64,000 bases of DNA, taken from positions 273,976,636-274,040,635 of the forward strand of contig OX352772.1 in assembly GCA_947095535.1 (NCBI GenBank), given 5' to 3'. A program made the position numbers and the translations under genes. The notes under the pieces are model-generated. The model was given only the letters and a program-made list of their open reading frames with translations, was not told the origin of the DNA and did not search any database. Shown piece after piece: positions 47,086-58,530 of this stretch (within the stretch, counting starts at the first letter, position 1; each line of letters opens with the position of its first letter). This DNA comes from Poecilobothrus nobilitatus (Eukaryota > Arthropoda > Insecta > Diptera > Dolichopodidae).

Positions 47086-47640
47086 CTTAAATTAAAAATT
47101 ATATTAATTTTAGTTTAGTAGAAAAAAAAGAAGTAAATTATAAGAAGTTTTTTTTTTGATATACAACATACTACAGTATATTACATATAGGCATATTTAA
47201 TAATATGAAAGAAATTTGATATCTTAAATATACGTGAAAAAAAGTAATTAATTTTGTTCGTTAATATTAAGAAATAACAAAAAAGCGAACAATTATTTTT
47301 TTATGTTTTTTTATTTTTTATTCAACATTTTTAATATTAAAATTATGTCATATATAAAAGGTAAATTATTGTTGAATAGGTAAGAACTAACTAATTGTCT
47401 GAGGTAATACAAAATAAATATTTTAAACTAAAAGAAAGCAAAAACAATTACAATATAAATTTAATTACTTATTCTATTTTACTAATATTACTGACGTAGC
47501 ATAAATAATAAACAGTAAACAGTAAAGCTAATTATAAAAAAACTGATGACTTAAAAAAATATAGTTTAACACTTAATAATTGTAGATGAAAATGAATTTG
47601 ATTGTTGTGTAAGTTTGTGGATTTATTAACGACGTTGTTA
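47086..47640. other. Gap between transposase-like remnant and duplicated block
   Basis: AT-rich sequence with no recognised gene. The direct duplication begins at its right edge, at about 47640. Confidence 0.5.
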
Positions 47641-49440
47641 ATAAAAAATATGCTTTCTTTTCTTTTGGTTTCTTATGTCAATACAGCTTTCTTAGCTTCT
47701 ACTTACATAATAAACTTTTTATGTTAATATTTCCTACTGAACCTATTTGTCACACTTTTGTTATATTTTGTTATACTTTCGTTAAAAACATAAAGTGATG
47801 GTGCTTATTGCTACTTTTTATGCTAACTTATTGAGTTTCTGCATTTACTATATTGTATTTGAATACATACTTTTTACTACTTTCAATTTAATTATTTATT
47901 ACTTTGTTGTAAAGTTTAATTGTTGTCGTCACACTAATCTCCCCGTAGTATACTCATAGATATACGAAAACGTACTGTGCGTCCGTAACGCCTTTTGTAT
48001 GTTGGATTGGTCTGGGCTCCTGATGTTTTGGCACTTAAGGGTTCTTAAAACTCATTCAGGAGCAACGCCGGCTTTTTACAATCGATAGAGACCTTATCTT
48101 TTTTACCGTTTAGGTCAATGACAAACTATTTGTTTAACTTTTTTACAATTTGAAATGGGCCGGTGTAATTTGGTTGCAGGAATTTATGAATGAAAACGGC
48201 TTCTGTAGCATGACTGGTTGCCTCAGTGGGCTTTAAGTCGCTGTAAAATTTTCTAAAATGTTACAGCAGTAATGTTTCTAAATTTTTTAAATGATGAACT
48301 CGAGTTCTGAAGAGCTGTGTTTCGATAATGCAAAAAATTCGTCTGTAAGGCGAATATATGTTCCTAGAACCATTTCCGCAGGTGTAGTATTAAGGTTTTG
48401 CTTAAGACACGATCCTAATCCTAAAAGTACGAGAAGTAACTCGTCGAATCAACCGTTTGTTAACTTTATTTTGAGGGCGGTTTTTAGTGTCCGGTGCCAC
48501 CTTTTAATTATTCCATTGCTCTGTGTGTGATATGTCGTTGTGCGGAGTTACAGTCACGAATTTCGGTAAGTTTACCGAAAAGTTCTGATTCGAACCGTCT
48601 ACCTCTATCTGTGGTAATTTTCAGGGGAACGCTAACGGATTAATCCAACCCAACCGAATATGAAAAACCGTGCGACGGTTTCAGCTGAAATATCCGTGAT
48701 CGGAATCGCTTCGGGCCATCGAGAGAATCGGTTGATTACTGTTAGTAAGTATTGAAATCCTTTTGAAGATGAAGCTCTACTAAATCAACATTTATGTGTT
48801 CAAAACGGCTGGACGGAATTGAATATTTTTGAACTGGTGTTTTTGTGTGTACGCCGTTTTTCGTTTTCTGGCATGGAACACAGTTCCTAATAAATTCGGC
48901 ATATTGTTTTTTCATACCTGACCACACAATTCTTTCTTGCACCAATTTCAGGGTAGCCCTATTCCCGTGATGCGAAATGTCGTGTACTGTTTTCAAAGTT
49001 AATGTGCGCAACCTTTTCGTAACGAATGGGTGAACTATGCCGTTGGGTATGTCGCAATATAATTTAATTGGTGGCTGGTCGATTTTGATCAACTCTTTTT
49101 AATCTTTGGCCAACTCTTCATAATCTACCTTTGTTTTTCTTACCTCGTCTATCCATCACAGTACGTTCGGAACGATATTATTAATGTCCTTGATATACTG
49201 TATGTCGGTTGAAAAAAAAATTTGGAGATGCTTTTTCGGGTTTCTGACCAAAAGCGAATATCAATTAAATTAAGGTTTGTGGTCGGTGTAACTGCTAAAT
49301 TGTCTACCTTCTATATGGTGCCTAAAATTTTCATGGCCTCATATATGGCCGTGAGCTTGTCATAATCGTACTGTATTTTTGTTTGTAAAAATGCTAGAGG
49401 TTTTAAATCATTCTGGTACCTACTGGGTACCTATCAGGGT
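47640..49440 (-). pseudogene. Ty3/gypsy pol 3' part and LTR fragment (copy A)
   Basis: Minus strand: RNase H remnants (about 49420-49130), then an open integrase segment (49092-48742) with the zinc domain H-x3-H...C-x2-C (HDISHHGNRATLKL and NCVPCQKTKNG). The start of the catalytic core follows (FEHINVDLVE). Downstream remnants show INRFSRWPEAIPITDI at about 48740 and the C-terminal NYTGPFQIVKKLNK at about 48160. A G-rich tract near 47940 and the sequence down to 47640 probably belong to the 3' LTR. Frames are interrupted. There is no env; this is an ordinary gypsy-type retrotransposon relic. Confidence 0.82.
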
Positions 49441-49539
49441 TGTGACTGAATTGGGTCGCCGATAATCGCCACATGGACGCCATTTGCCATTGGCTTTCAA
49501 CATCATATGAAGTGGTGATGACATTGAATAGAGAAGTGT

Positions 49540-49734
49540 AGGTGTAATTTGGATTTAAATGTGTATTTTGAAATGGATGTAGAAAAAGGGTGATTATGTT
49601 TATTGAAATTGGTATACCGCATCTGTTTATTGGTTCATTTCTTCCGTACTCAGTTCTATGAGTGTGTTCATTAACTAAAAATGTGCTTTTCAAAAAAAGA
49701 ACATCAATAATATTCTTTAAGAAGTCGAATATCA
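49540..49734 (-). pseudogene. LINE 3'-terminal coding fragment (copy A)
   Basis: The minus-strand frame includes HTHRTEYGRNEPINRCGIPI, followed by IITLFLHPFQ. TEYGRNEPINRC also ends the intact ORF2 at 25.6 kb (DYKHNTEYGRNEPINRCC), so this is a short, 5'-truncated tail of a related LINE. It is fused to the transposase-like N-terminus on one side and to gypsy-related sequence on the other. Confidence 0.72.
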
Positions 49735-50003
49735 TGTCACTAAATACATACTTGGATACATCATTTTCGTTAGCTGATTTATAACTCATTTGAGGTCATA
49801 AATATTTTCTATCGGCATTGGAACTTATCATAATCTGGGTAAACTGGAAATTTGTTAATAAATTCGACAATTTTCTTAATTTTTTCTTGAGCTGCTTTAT
49901 TGCCTGGGGAATGTTTTCGCCCTTTATTTGTTGGTGCCACTCTTTGACGTTTAGCTTCAATTGTACACAAGATTCGAGTAATCCGTTCATCGGTTGTTTG
50001 CAA
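49735..50003 (-). pseudogene. Transposase-like gene, N-terminal part (copy A)
   Basis: Minus strand: MQTTDERITRILCTIEAKRQ, then KIKKIVEFINKFPVYPDYDK. A frame change follows, then KYL and SYKSANENDVSKYVFSDMIF. The FINxFPxY...RKYL...YVF arrangement fits the N-terminus of the same uncharacterised insect transposase-like family as 46460-47085, and the two parts are in the right order and orientation. The 2.6 kb between them (gypsy and LINE pieces) therefore interrupted this gene. Confidence 0.6.
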
Positions 50004-50036
50004 AGTTGGTTTAAAAAATTCTGTATAAACTTATGA

Positions 50037-53000
50037 CATTTTTTTACTTTTAGGAAATAATTTCTAGTAAACTTTCGTCTACTAAGATATTTACATTATC
50101 ATATGTAAATGTATGATATTTACATTAAATATTATGATATTTTTTTATCTACAACATTTATGTTTTCGTTTCTTAATAATCATTAAATACTTTTTTTTTG
50201 TTAAGAAATTTTATTTATGCAATTATTTCGACAATTGCATTTCGGTTCATTAAATTTTTTTCCGGGTGTGGTAATTAATACCTTTACAATTTTGTATTTT
50301 TTTCCCGAATTTCTTTTAATTTTCCTGATATTTTTTTTTCAGCTATCTGGATCTTTTATTCTTTTTCTTGATTAGTGTAATTTTATTTTAATTAATTTTA
50401 ATTCAATATATTTAATTAGTATAATTTCATACAAAAACTATTTCATACAAAAACTTGGTTGGAGTTTAGTTGATAGTGGTACTCAAATAACGACACTTCT
50501 GTAGTCTGATTAGACCGAATATAATCAGACTTAGAATCCGCAAAAATATCTAAATTTCAGATTAAAACAATGAAAGTTTTTAAATCAACAAATTTTTTTA
50601 TATAAATATATCTAAAGAAGTTGAAAAACTAGGATTCATTTTACTATTCAAATTGAATTAAATTAATTTAAAATAAATTAATTACACTTTTGAAGCGAAA
50701 AACAAATAACATTAAAATTAATACAGAGTACTTAATAAGACCAAAAACAATTAAAAAATAATTGATGAATTGAAAATCAATTGAATTGGTACACCAAATT
50801 TATTAATACCTAATTATAATAACTTAATCGTTTAAATTATAAAGTTCAGTGCTCATTAGCATTTTTAAATATAGTAGAACTACGATTATATGAACTAATT
50901 AAAGTATACTCTGTTCTTTCTATTATATGAAAGAAGTTTTTATTAAAACTTCTTGGGGCGTAAAAAACCATCACTTTAACTTGAAATAAAATTTTACGAA
51001 TTTACCAACAATGTGGGTAGGCCACTTTGGTTTTTTAAAAAATGTTTAATTTTTGAAAACCAAAACAATTTTTGTGATAAATAATTAGGTAAAAACCAGT
51101 TATTAAACTAGAAATTAATATAACTGATTTTAGAAGATACGTATTACTGATTAGAATAAAAAAAATTTTTTGCGTGTTGATCTGAGACCCTCAAATATTC
51201 TCTAACTAGTGAAATATACAATAATATGCCGTAAGAAATCAAGTTTAAAATACATAATTTTTGTTGAAACAAATCTATCAAGTCGATTTTTCGATAAGAC
51301 GTAAGCAAAAACTATGCTAATGCATATTTTTATTTGGCCTAGATAATTATTATAACTATATTATACAGGGTGTCTTGTACGTTAACTTGTACGTAGAGCA
51401 GGAGGTGATGGGGAGCATCACAACGAACAAAAAATTATATGCAAGGGGGTCTATTCTGGATACTTTTCGAGATATAAGGGTTTGAAGATGTGTTAGCGAC
51501 TTTTTATAAAAACATCTATAACTTTTGAACAGCTTGCTATAGAGAGATAAAAAAAAATACATTTTTTATAGAGTAAATTGTCAGATTCAATATGTGTGCA
51601 TTAATCATCCCCATGTACCCAACAGTTACAAAGTTATGAAGAATGATTCATTCATGATTCATTAATTCGTTTTCATTTCATTCAATTTTTTTTTTCTAAA
51701 AATTGATTTTATATTGTTAACATACATACATACATATCTATCTACATCACAAACAAATGTTCTTATAATTTTAAAATGTAATTTTATAGATCTCATAAAG
51801 AATAACTCTACACAACACATAGATAATATTTGAAGGCTAACAAAATTTTATTATAATATTGCTTAAGTGTGATAATATTATAATAAAATTATTATTATAT
51901 GTATCAATTATTATAATATTGCTTAAGTATTATAACGGAGATCTATTTGTTTTTATTTTTTTCTTTTTTGTTTAGAAGAATGTTTTTTCTAAAAATTAAA
52001 AAATATTTTTTAATTTTTCTAAAATATTGGTATAAACTTTTGTGGACCCAGAAAAGTATAATAAGTTAGATCAGATTTACTGAATGTATAATTACATATT
52101 TTAAGGCTGGCTTTCATTAGGCCGATATTTCCACGAAAATGTTAGAGCATAGGCAGATAATACGAAAATGATATGTGTCTGAAAGAGATTAAGCTAAAAA
52201 AATATCCATGAAACATTTGAAAATATCCAAGAAAGTAACCATAAATATCCACGAATTACATATGTATGTATGCAAAAATTGTATATCTTACAAAAAAAAT
52301 TTCTACTATTGGTATTTAAATTTTGAAGTGTAAAAAAATCAGCAAATGTTCAAATTTTATTTTTGAGTTTAAAATGACTATATTATCGGTATAAAAATAT
52401 TAATAAACTATGTGTATTATTTTTAACAACTTTATAAATAAAACATTTTAAATTTTTAACTAAATATGAATATAAACCTTAATAAATTAGGATATGAACA
52501 ATTTTAACTGCCATAGTGTTGCTGTAATATTTTTTCTCCCTCTTTCCCACTGGTAGTACACTATATTTTTTTCTTTCTAAAGTTGCGATAATATCCATGA
52601 AATTTCTCATGAAAACCAACCTTTATGACTGTAGAATCGATATGTATGTAATTCTTTCTAGATAGCACAATTCGTAAAAGTACTTTTTGATATTGAAAGG
52701 TCATAGTCATATAAAAAAAGTCATGTTAAAAAACAGAATTTATTAAGAAGTTATTATTTAAAAGAAAAAACATTCGGCACGAAGGGGTTAAACAACTTAC
52801 CATATTTTTAAAAAAACAAATTAAATTAAGAAGAAACAGCTACTTGCAAAACAAAAAAGTTATTTTAATGCACGATATTTATAACAACGACTTTACACTT
52901 ACAAGCCGGAATATTCAACGAAAACTTTAAAAAAAAAAGGCTATTTGTGTACAAAATAAATTGAGTGTTCTGATCCGGCTTGTAAGATATTTAGGCGTTG

Positions 53001-53380
53001 TTTATCAAATATTTTAAAATTTTTTATGAATATTTTTTTTTGTAACTGATGTATGGATATATATAAATACATATCTTTACTGATATTCCTCTCGTAACAC
53101 TTTTAAATTTTATTTTTAGAATATAAATTATAGAATACATATATTCGTCTTGTAACACTTTTGGAAATTATAAAAAAAATTTGAGAAGTTTTTTCGATAT
53201 TGGTATTATAATACGGGCAATTACTTATGACTAAGCTTTAGCCAAAGTTTTTTCGTTGCTAGAAATAACAGCTGATAAACCATTTTGTAATTATAATAAA
53301 ACATTTTTTACTTATTCGATTTTCCCCATCTAATTAAATCTCTTAGAAATACATTAATGGATTCCGATTTAAAAACCTCA
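50037..53380. other. AT-rich intergenic stretch of copy A
   Basis: No protein-coding motif. The sequence ACAGGGTGTCTTGTACGTTA at about 51364 begins a segment that looks like the edge of an insect DNA transposon (text such as ataacttttgaacagcttgc follows). A long hairpin lies at 51844-51890. All of this is duplicated at 58.8-61.4 kb except for 52090-52856. Confidence 0.5.
51844..51890. repeat. 17-bp perfect hairpin (copy A)
   Basis: AATTTTATTATAATATT (51844-51860) and its exact reverse complement (51874-51890) flank a 13-base loop. The duplicate is at 60661-60707 and is unchanged. Confidence 0.85.
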
Positions 53381-53715
53381 GATGTTATTATAAGCTTTAA
53401 AGTTCTCATAGAATTATGGGAAGTTCAAATAAATTGAAAAACTAAGATTGGTCCCAATTTACTAGATAACATATTAATCCGCATACTTTTGAAAAAATGA
53501 GAGTTAAATTAACAACACAAATATTTAGTAGAACAGAGAGTTCCGCTATTAACACAATAATTGAAACGTCTGGTTTTAAAAGTGTTACTAAAGAAGTTGC
53601 AAAAATTTTGTATTGTCTCAACAGTGGATCATTATATTCTGATAATAAATATCGATCTGATATTAAACTAAATAGCTTGCAGTTTGAATTTTTAAAATAT
53701 TGTAAGACTGACTAA
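53380..53715 (+). pseudogene. P-element/THAP9-like transposase fragment (copy A)
   Basis: A 72-codon open frame from ATG 53497 reads MRVKLTTQIFSRTESSAINT, then KILYCLNSGSLYSDNKYRSD. Upstream remnants (KIGPNLLDN at about 53450) match the segment that precedes this MRVKLA-QxFS motif in P-type transposases. The LNSGSLYSDN-YR block corresponds to QSIYDMNPYRSAL at 31.42 kb in the other P-type gene. This is therefore an internal slice of a transposase and probably not a gene in its own right. A good splice-donor match, GTAAGA, overlaps its end at 53702. No THAP domain is nearby. Confidence 0.75.
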
Positions 53716-54269
53716 AAAGAAAACATATATTTTTAGAGGTAATGAAAATAACTTTAAATTTATATTAATATATACGCATTTTTTCATATTTTATACTTTT
53801 ATACTTTTACATTAATAATTCTTGTACCTATGGTTGAGTTATGAAAACAACTAAAATTGATTGATAAAAATTTGAGATAGAATCGAGGTTTTTTTTTTTT
53901 TTAAGAAGTCGAAAAAGTTATATGAAGAAAAATATTTACAAATGTACATACATCAATTGACATACAAACAAAAGAGAAAAAAAAACTAAAATAAAAGTTG
54001 ATTTTACGTTGATTTTACGAAATTAAAAAAACTGTCGTAACTTTTTTCTTCCATATGAATATTCTATGTATATAGTTATTTTATGCTTTAAATTATCTCT
54101 GCCGTTTAAATATTTTTTATTTTTTTTATTAGAAAATTATTATGTTATGAGTCAGTTAATATTATTTTACTAAAACTGAAACATTCAAATTATTAAGTCT
54201 TCTGTAATTTATTTATAATAAGTTTATTTATACTTAACATATTTTAATATTATTTTTATTATTTTTCAG

Positions 54270-54929
54270 TACCCCAACATGTTTAACGAGAAAATATTAG
54301 GTGAGGATTCAAGTTCGTGTAACAGCGGCATTATTTATAATAATCAAAAAACAGCAACTGGTTTAGGTGTTAGAATAGAAAAATTTGATTCCAAACTTTT
54401 GTGTAATCAAATATCGTCATGTGATTCTGCTATATCAAATACAATTTCAGAAAATAATCTTTTATCATCAGCAAAATATGAATGTGCGTTAAGTGTTGGT
54501 GGTTCATCAATGAACTCATATTCGGATGATGCTAATGTATCAACTTCTTATTTGAGTAGTCCACCGCCAACACCCGCGTCGCAAATTTCACACGCTTACA
54601 GCGAATACAATAGTACACAGTTTTCAGATAATATTAAAACCAAATCACACAAGAAACGTGGTCGGCCAGCACTTTCACACAGTTCTCCACCTTCATCAGA
54701 ACAGTTGGAAAATGCTGATCCTAATAAGAGAAAATATTTGGAACAAAGATATAAAAATAATGAAGCCAGTCGTATATCAAGGCGAAACAGAAAACGTAAA
54801 GAAGAAGAAGAAAGATTAGAAGAAATTCATGAAATTAAAAGGAATAATATTTTAAAAGCTAAGCATATCAAACTAAAAAATAGACATGAGTTCTTAAAAG
54901 ATTATTTACGTTCTATTATTCAAGACTAA
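54270..54929 (+). CDS. bZIP/AT-hook transcription factor, terminal exon (copy A)
   Basis: A 216-codon frame runs from ATG 54279 to TAA 54929. The exon probably begins at 54270, after TTATTTTTCAG, a strong splice acceptor, so an upstream exon is expected. The frame is also open from 54270 to the ATG. Residues 1-125 are Ser/Asn-rich with SSPPPTPAS. KKRGRP near residue 127 is an AT-hook. Residues about 150-185 hold a bZIP basic region (YKNNEASRISRRNRKRK, the N-x(7)-S/R pattern), then a Glu/Arg/Leu helix as dimerisation zipper. It should be a sequence-specific DNA-binding nuclear factor. AT-hook plus bZIP recalls Drosophila Xrp1/Mabiki, but I cannot confirm orthology. This is the only plausible host gene in the window. 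Confidence 0.8.
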   Translation, partial: YPNMFNEKILGEDSSSCNSGIIYNNQKTATGLGVRIEKFDSKLLCNQISSCDSAISNTISENNLLSSAKYECALSVGGSSMNSYSDDANVSTSYLSSPPPTPASQISHAYSEYNSTQFSDNIKTKSHKKRGRPALSHSSPPSSEQLENADPNKRKYLEQRYKNNEASRISRRNRKRKEEEERLEEIHEIKRNNILKAKHIKLKNRHEFLKDYLRSIIQD

Positions 54930-56190
54930 TCAAGAAGAATATATGCAAACTGAACATAAAATTGTTAATTGAAAAATTGTATTTATTTAAGAACTTTTTA
55001 TTTAAATATAAATTTGATATTTTTAGCTAAAAGAATTGTTAAATGTTATAAAATTATAGAGTTATTTTCTTAAAAAATGTAAAAAAAAAAATATTTGTAA
55101 GAATATTGACAGATGAATATCCTTTCAATACCTTTAAATACATTTCATCAAATTACATTTGTCGGAAATTCTTATTTGGCAAAGTTAAAAAAAAAAAAGA
55201 TTTTAAAAATACTTAACATACATCTAAGAAAATTTAAACGAAACGAGAACAAAATTTTTAATTTAATGTAGATTTTCATTTATTAGACATTTAATTACAG
55301 TTATATTTACAAAAACAAAATTTTAAGTTTTATTCTAAATAAATCTTAAAATAAAATCAAAAAACATGGCTTTTTATTGCTTGACTTTGAAAAAATATAA
55401 AGCTTTAGCTTGAAGAAATTGGAATGAAATTAACTAAACTTTGAATCAAAATATAATTTCCTCATAGCATTACCCTTCAGTAATACTCTTCGTATAATGC
55501 ATCTTCAAGAGGGTGTTTATTTCGTTATATAATATTTCACGACTCTAGAAAAGTATATTAATACGCAGATATTATCGAAATACAGAATTTATTCATAATA
55601 AGTTTCGGCCTAGCAAAAACTTTTAATAATCATATATGGCATTTCAGTGTTAGAATTTTATAACTAAAGTTTGAGGTAAAATAAAAATACGTTTAATTAG
55701 TTTATAAACGAGACTTATACAAATTAATATAAGATTAATTGGATATTAAAATTAAAGTAAAATATAATGTAAAAGTTTTTTTTAAAAAAACATGCTCATA
55801 ACATTTGAGGTTAGGTTAGGATAACCTCAAATGCTTTCCGAAAATCTTTTATAACCTTATAACAAATTGAGTTACTCCAAATCTATCACCAATATTATAT
55901 TTTACTTTTTAGGCGATTAAATTTGCTTTAATTGAAGTATATTATTAAAATATTTTACATTATTTCATTTCATACTTTTTAGGTTTAAATGAAACTACAG
56001 CTTACACTATTTACAGACCATGAGATGAAAACGTTGAATGTGTTAGTGAAAAATGTATATGTATTGTGACTTGTGAGAGAAAAATGACATTTCTTTGAAA
56101 AAATATTTTTTGTATTCGTTTTTGATTTTCTTAAGAAAAATGCCAATTTTTTTTTAAAGTTTTTTTTTAATTATTTATCCACATATTTCA
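54930..56190. other. bZIP 3' flank and AT-rich DNA (copy A)
   Basis: Likely 3' UTR follows the stop; AATAAA-type signals occur at about 55339 and 55350. A 12-bp perfect hairpin is at 55802-55833. No gene was seen. The tail of copy A ends near 56140, just before the SINE. Confidence 0.55.
55802..55833. repeat. 12-bp perfect hairpin (copy A)
   Basis: CATTTGAGGTTA and TAACCTCAAATG flank an 8-base loop GGTTAGGA. Relatively G-rich for the region. Duplicated unchanged at 63661-63692. Confidence 0.88.
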
Positions 56191-56198
56191 AAAAACAA

Positions 56199-56869
56199 TC
56201 TGACTCATGGCGCAGTGATGAGTATTTAAAAAAACTTTCTGGCTCATGGTGCAGTGGTTAAGTCGCCAACTTTCAATCAAAGGGTTTTGGGTTCAAACCC
56301 CGGTCAGGTCATATAAATAAAAAATATGTATTAATTTCATATCGTAATAATGTATATCGTATAATTAATGGTAGTAATAATAATAGTAATAACAATAACA
56401 TTAATAATAATAATAGTAACAATAATAATAACAATAATAATAATAATAGTAATAATAATAATAACAATAATAATAACAATAATAATAATAATAGTAATAA
56501 TAATAATAGCTGCAGCTATCTTTGGTTATATCATGCATTAAGGTGTTATATATTACTGCACGTTGTAATCCAGTAATGGCTCCGACTCTGTAGTAAAATA
56601 ATAATATTAATAAGAATACTAATACCAATAATAATAGCTGCTACAGTGACATTAGGGATTGCCTTCAATAATTACCTCATGCAGTAAGGTGTTATATACT
56701 ACTGCATGTTGTAAATGTTGTAACGGTTATAGTCACTGTTAACAAAATAGTAATAATAATAGGTGAATTTATTTTTTCCTTACAGTCCCACTCCCAATTC
56801 AATGTTTCTGTAGCCATTTCCTATCCCTACTGCCTAGCCAGTATAGTGCGTTCGCAAGTAAGGGTTTCA
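56199..56869 (+). mobile_element. Second SINE copy, at the junction of the duplicated blocks
   Basis: A partial head (TGACTCATGGCGCAGTGATG at 56201) is followed about 40 bp later by a full head GGCTCATGGTGCAGTGGTTA (56241). The A box is at 56248-56258 and the B box GGTTCAAACCC at 56290-56300. The AAT tract (56366-56510) and body match the SINE in the errantivirus. It stops at AAGGGTTTCA (56869), about 135 bp short of the 3' end of the other copy, exactly where copy B begins. The double head suggests a tandem or dimeric insertion. Confidence 0.85.
56366..56510. repeat. AAT microsatellite inside the second SINE
   Basis: Imperfect (AAT)n with AAC and AGT units, at the same place in the body as the tract in the first SINE copy. 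Confidence 0.92.
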
Positions 56870-58295
56870 AAAATATGCTTTCTTTTCTTTTGGTTTCTTA
56901 TTTCAATACAGCTTTCTTAGCTTCTACTTACATAATAAACTTTTTATGTTAATATTTCCTACTGAACCTATTTGTCACACTTTTGTTATACTTTGTTATA
57001 CTTTCGTTAAAAACATAAAGTGATGGTGCTTATTGCTACTTTTTATGCTAACTTATTTTATTGAGTTTCTGCATTTACTATATTGTATTTGAATACATAC
57101 TTTTTACTACTTTCAATTTAATTATTTATTACTTTGTTGTAAAGTTTAATTGTTGTCGTCACACTAATCTCCCCGTAGTATACTCATAGATATACGAAAA
57201 CGTACTGTGCGTTCATAACGGCTTTTGTATGTTGGATCGGTCTGGGCTCCTGATGTTTTGGCACTTAAGGGTTCTTAAAACTCATTCAGGAGCAACGCCG
57301 GCTTTTTACAATCGATAGAGACCTTATCTTTTTTACCGTTTAGGTCAATGACAAACTATTTGTTTAACTTTTTTACAACTTAAAATGGGCCGGTGTACCG
57401 GCTGGTGTGCCAATTTCAGGTAGTGATGCGAAATGTCGTGTACTGTTTTCAAAGTTAATGTGCGCAATCCTTTCGTAACGAATGGGTGAACTATGCCGTT
57501 GGGCATGTCATAATATAATTTAATTGGTGGCTGGTCGATTTTGATCAACTAGAGTTCCAAGGAAGTGTCGTTCAATTTTAAGAGTTCTTTGAGTTCTAGA
57601 TCTTCTTTTTAATCTTTGGCCAACTCTTCATAATCTACCTTTGTTTTTCTTACCTCGTCTATCCATCACAGTACTTTCGGAACGATATTATTAATGCCCT
57701 TGATAGACCATATGTCGGTTGAAAAAAAATTTGGAGATGCTTTTTCGGGTTTCTGACCAAAAGCGAATATCAATTAAATTAAGGTTTGTGGTCGATGTAA
57801 ATGCTAAATTGTCTACCTTCTATATGGTGCCTAAAATTTTCATGGCCTCATATATGGCCGTGAGCTTGCCATAATCGTACTGTATTTTTGTTGTGCATTG
57901 TTGAACTTACGGAAGAAAAATGCTAGAGGTTTTAAATCATTCTGGTGCACTTGATGTAACGCGGTTCTTATCGTGAAGTTATAACGGTTCAATATCAAGC
58001 TTGAATTTCTCATTGGGTGAGCTAAAAGGGTAGCACTTGCCAAGGCCTGTATAAATTAATCGAATGCGACTGAAGTTTCGTCCGTCCACTGTAGAACGCT
58101 TTTATCATTTTTAATATTGCCTTCCTGGGTAACGATTGTTTGGTAAGAATCTTCGATAAAAATTCGCCATTTCGATGAAACGTCCCAAATCTTCAGCGAG
58201 TTTTGATTTTGGAAAGTTAATGATTGTGTACCTACTGGGTACCTATCAGGGTTGTGACTGAATTGGGTCGTCGATAATCGCAACATGGACGCCAT
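56870..58295 (-). pseudogene. Ty3/gypsy pol 3' part and LTR fragment (copy B)
   Basis: Duplicate of 47640-49440. It keeps RT/RNase H text lost from copy A: VLQWTDETSVAFD at about 58100, then SATLLAHPM, ALHQVHQNDLKPLAFFFRKF and NNAQQKYST (58043-57900), the gypsy RNase H entry region. The integrase is reduced to its first part (57548-57430) because of the 776-bp deletion. An extra 55-bp segment at 57551-57605 is absent from copy A. Confidence 0.82.
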
Positions 58296-58349
58296 TCGCC
58301 ATTGGCTTTCAACATCATATGAAGTGGTGATGACATTGAATAGAAAAGT

Positions 58350-58530
58350 TTAGGTGTAATTTGGATTTAAATGTGTATCTTGAAATGGATGTAGAAAAAG
58401 CGTGATTATGTTTATTGAAATTGGTATACCGCATCTGTTTATTGGTTCATTTCTTCCGTACTCAGTTCTATGAGTGTGTTCATTAACTAAAAATGTGCTT
58501 TTCAAAAAAAGAACGTCAAGATTCTTTAAG
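58350..58530 (-). pseudogene. LINE 3'-terminal coding fragment (copy B)
   Basis: Duplicate of 49540-49734 with the same TEYGRNEPINRC motif. It has a 3-base deletion relative to A near 58520 (KNLDVLF against KNIIDVLF). Confidence 0.72.

Larger units (their letters stand above)
47640..56140. repeat. Duplicated block, copy A
   Basis: Sequence from about 47640 (atgctttcttttcttttgg) to about 56140 recurs in the same orientation from 56870 to the window end. The shared order is gypsy fragment, LINE tail, transposase-like N-terminus, AT-rich DNA, P-element fragment, bZIP exon and downstream DNA. Copy A lacks segments of about 55, 18 and 275 bp that copy B has (57551-57605, 57897-57914 and about 57953-58229). 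Otherwise the copies differ by scattered substitutions and small indels. Confidence 0.95.

Noticed and set aside
53497..53715. Independent small gene of 72 codons
   Set aside because: Motif order matches an internal P-type transposase segment, and copy B has two stops in it.
56401..56628. Tyr-rich open frame of 75 codons on the minus strand
   Set aside because: Product of the AAT microsatellite of the second SINE.
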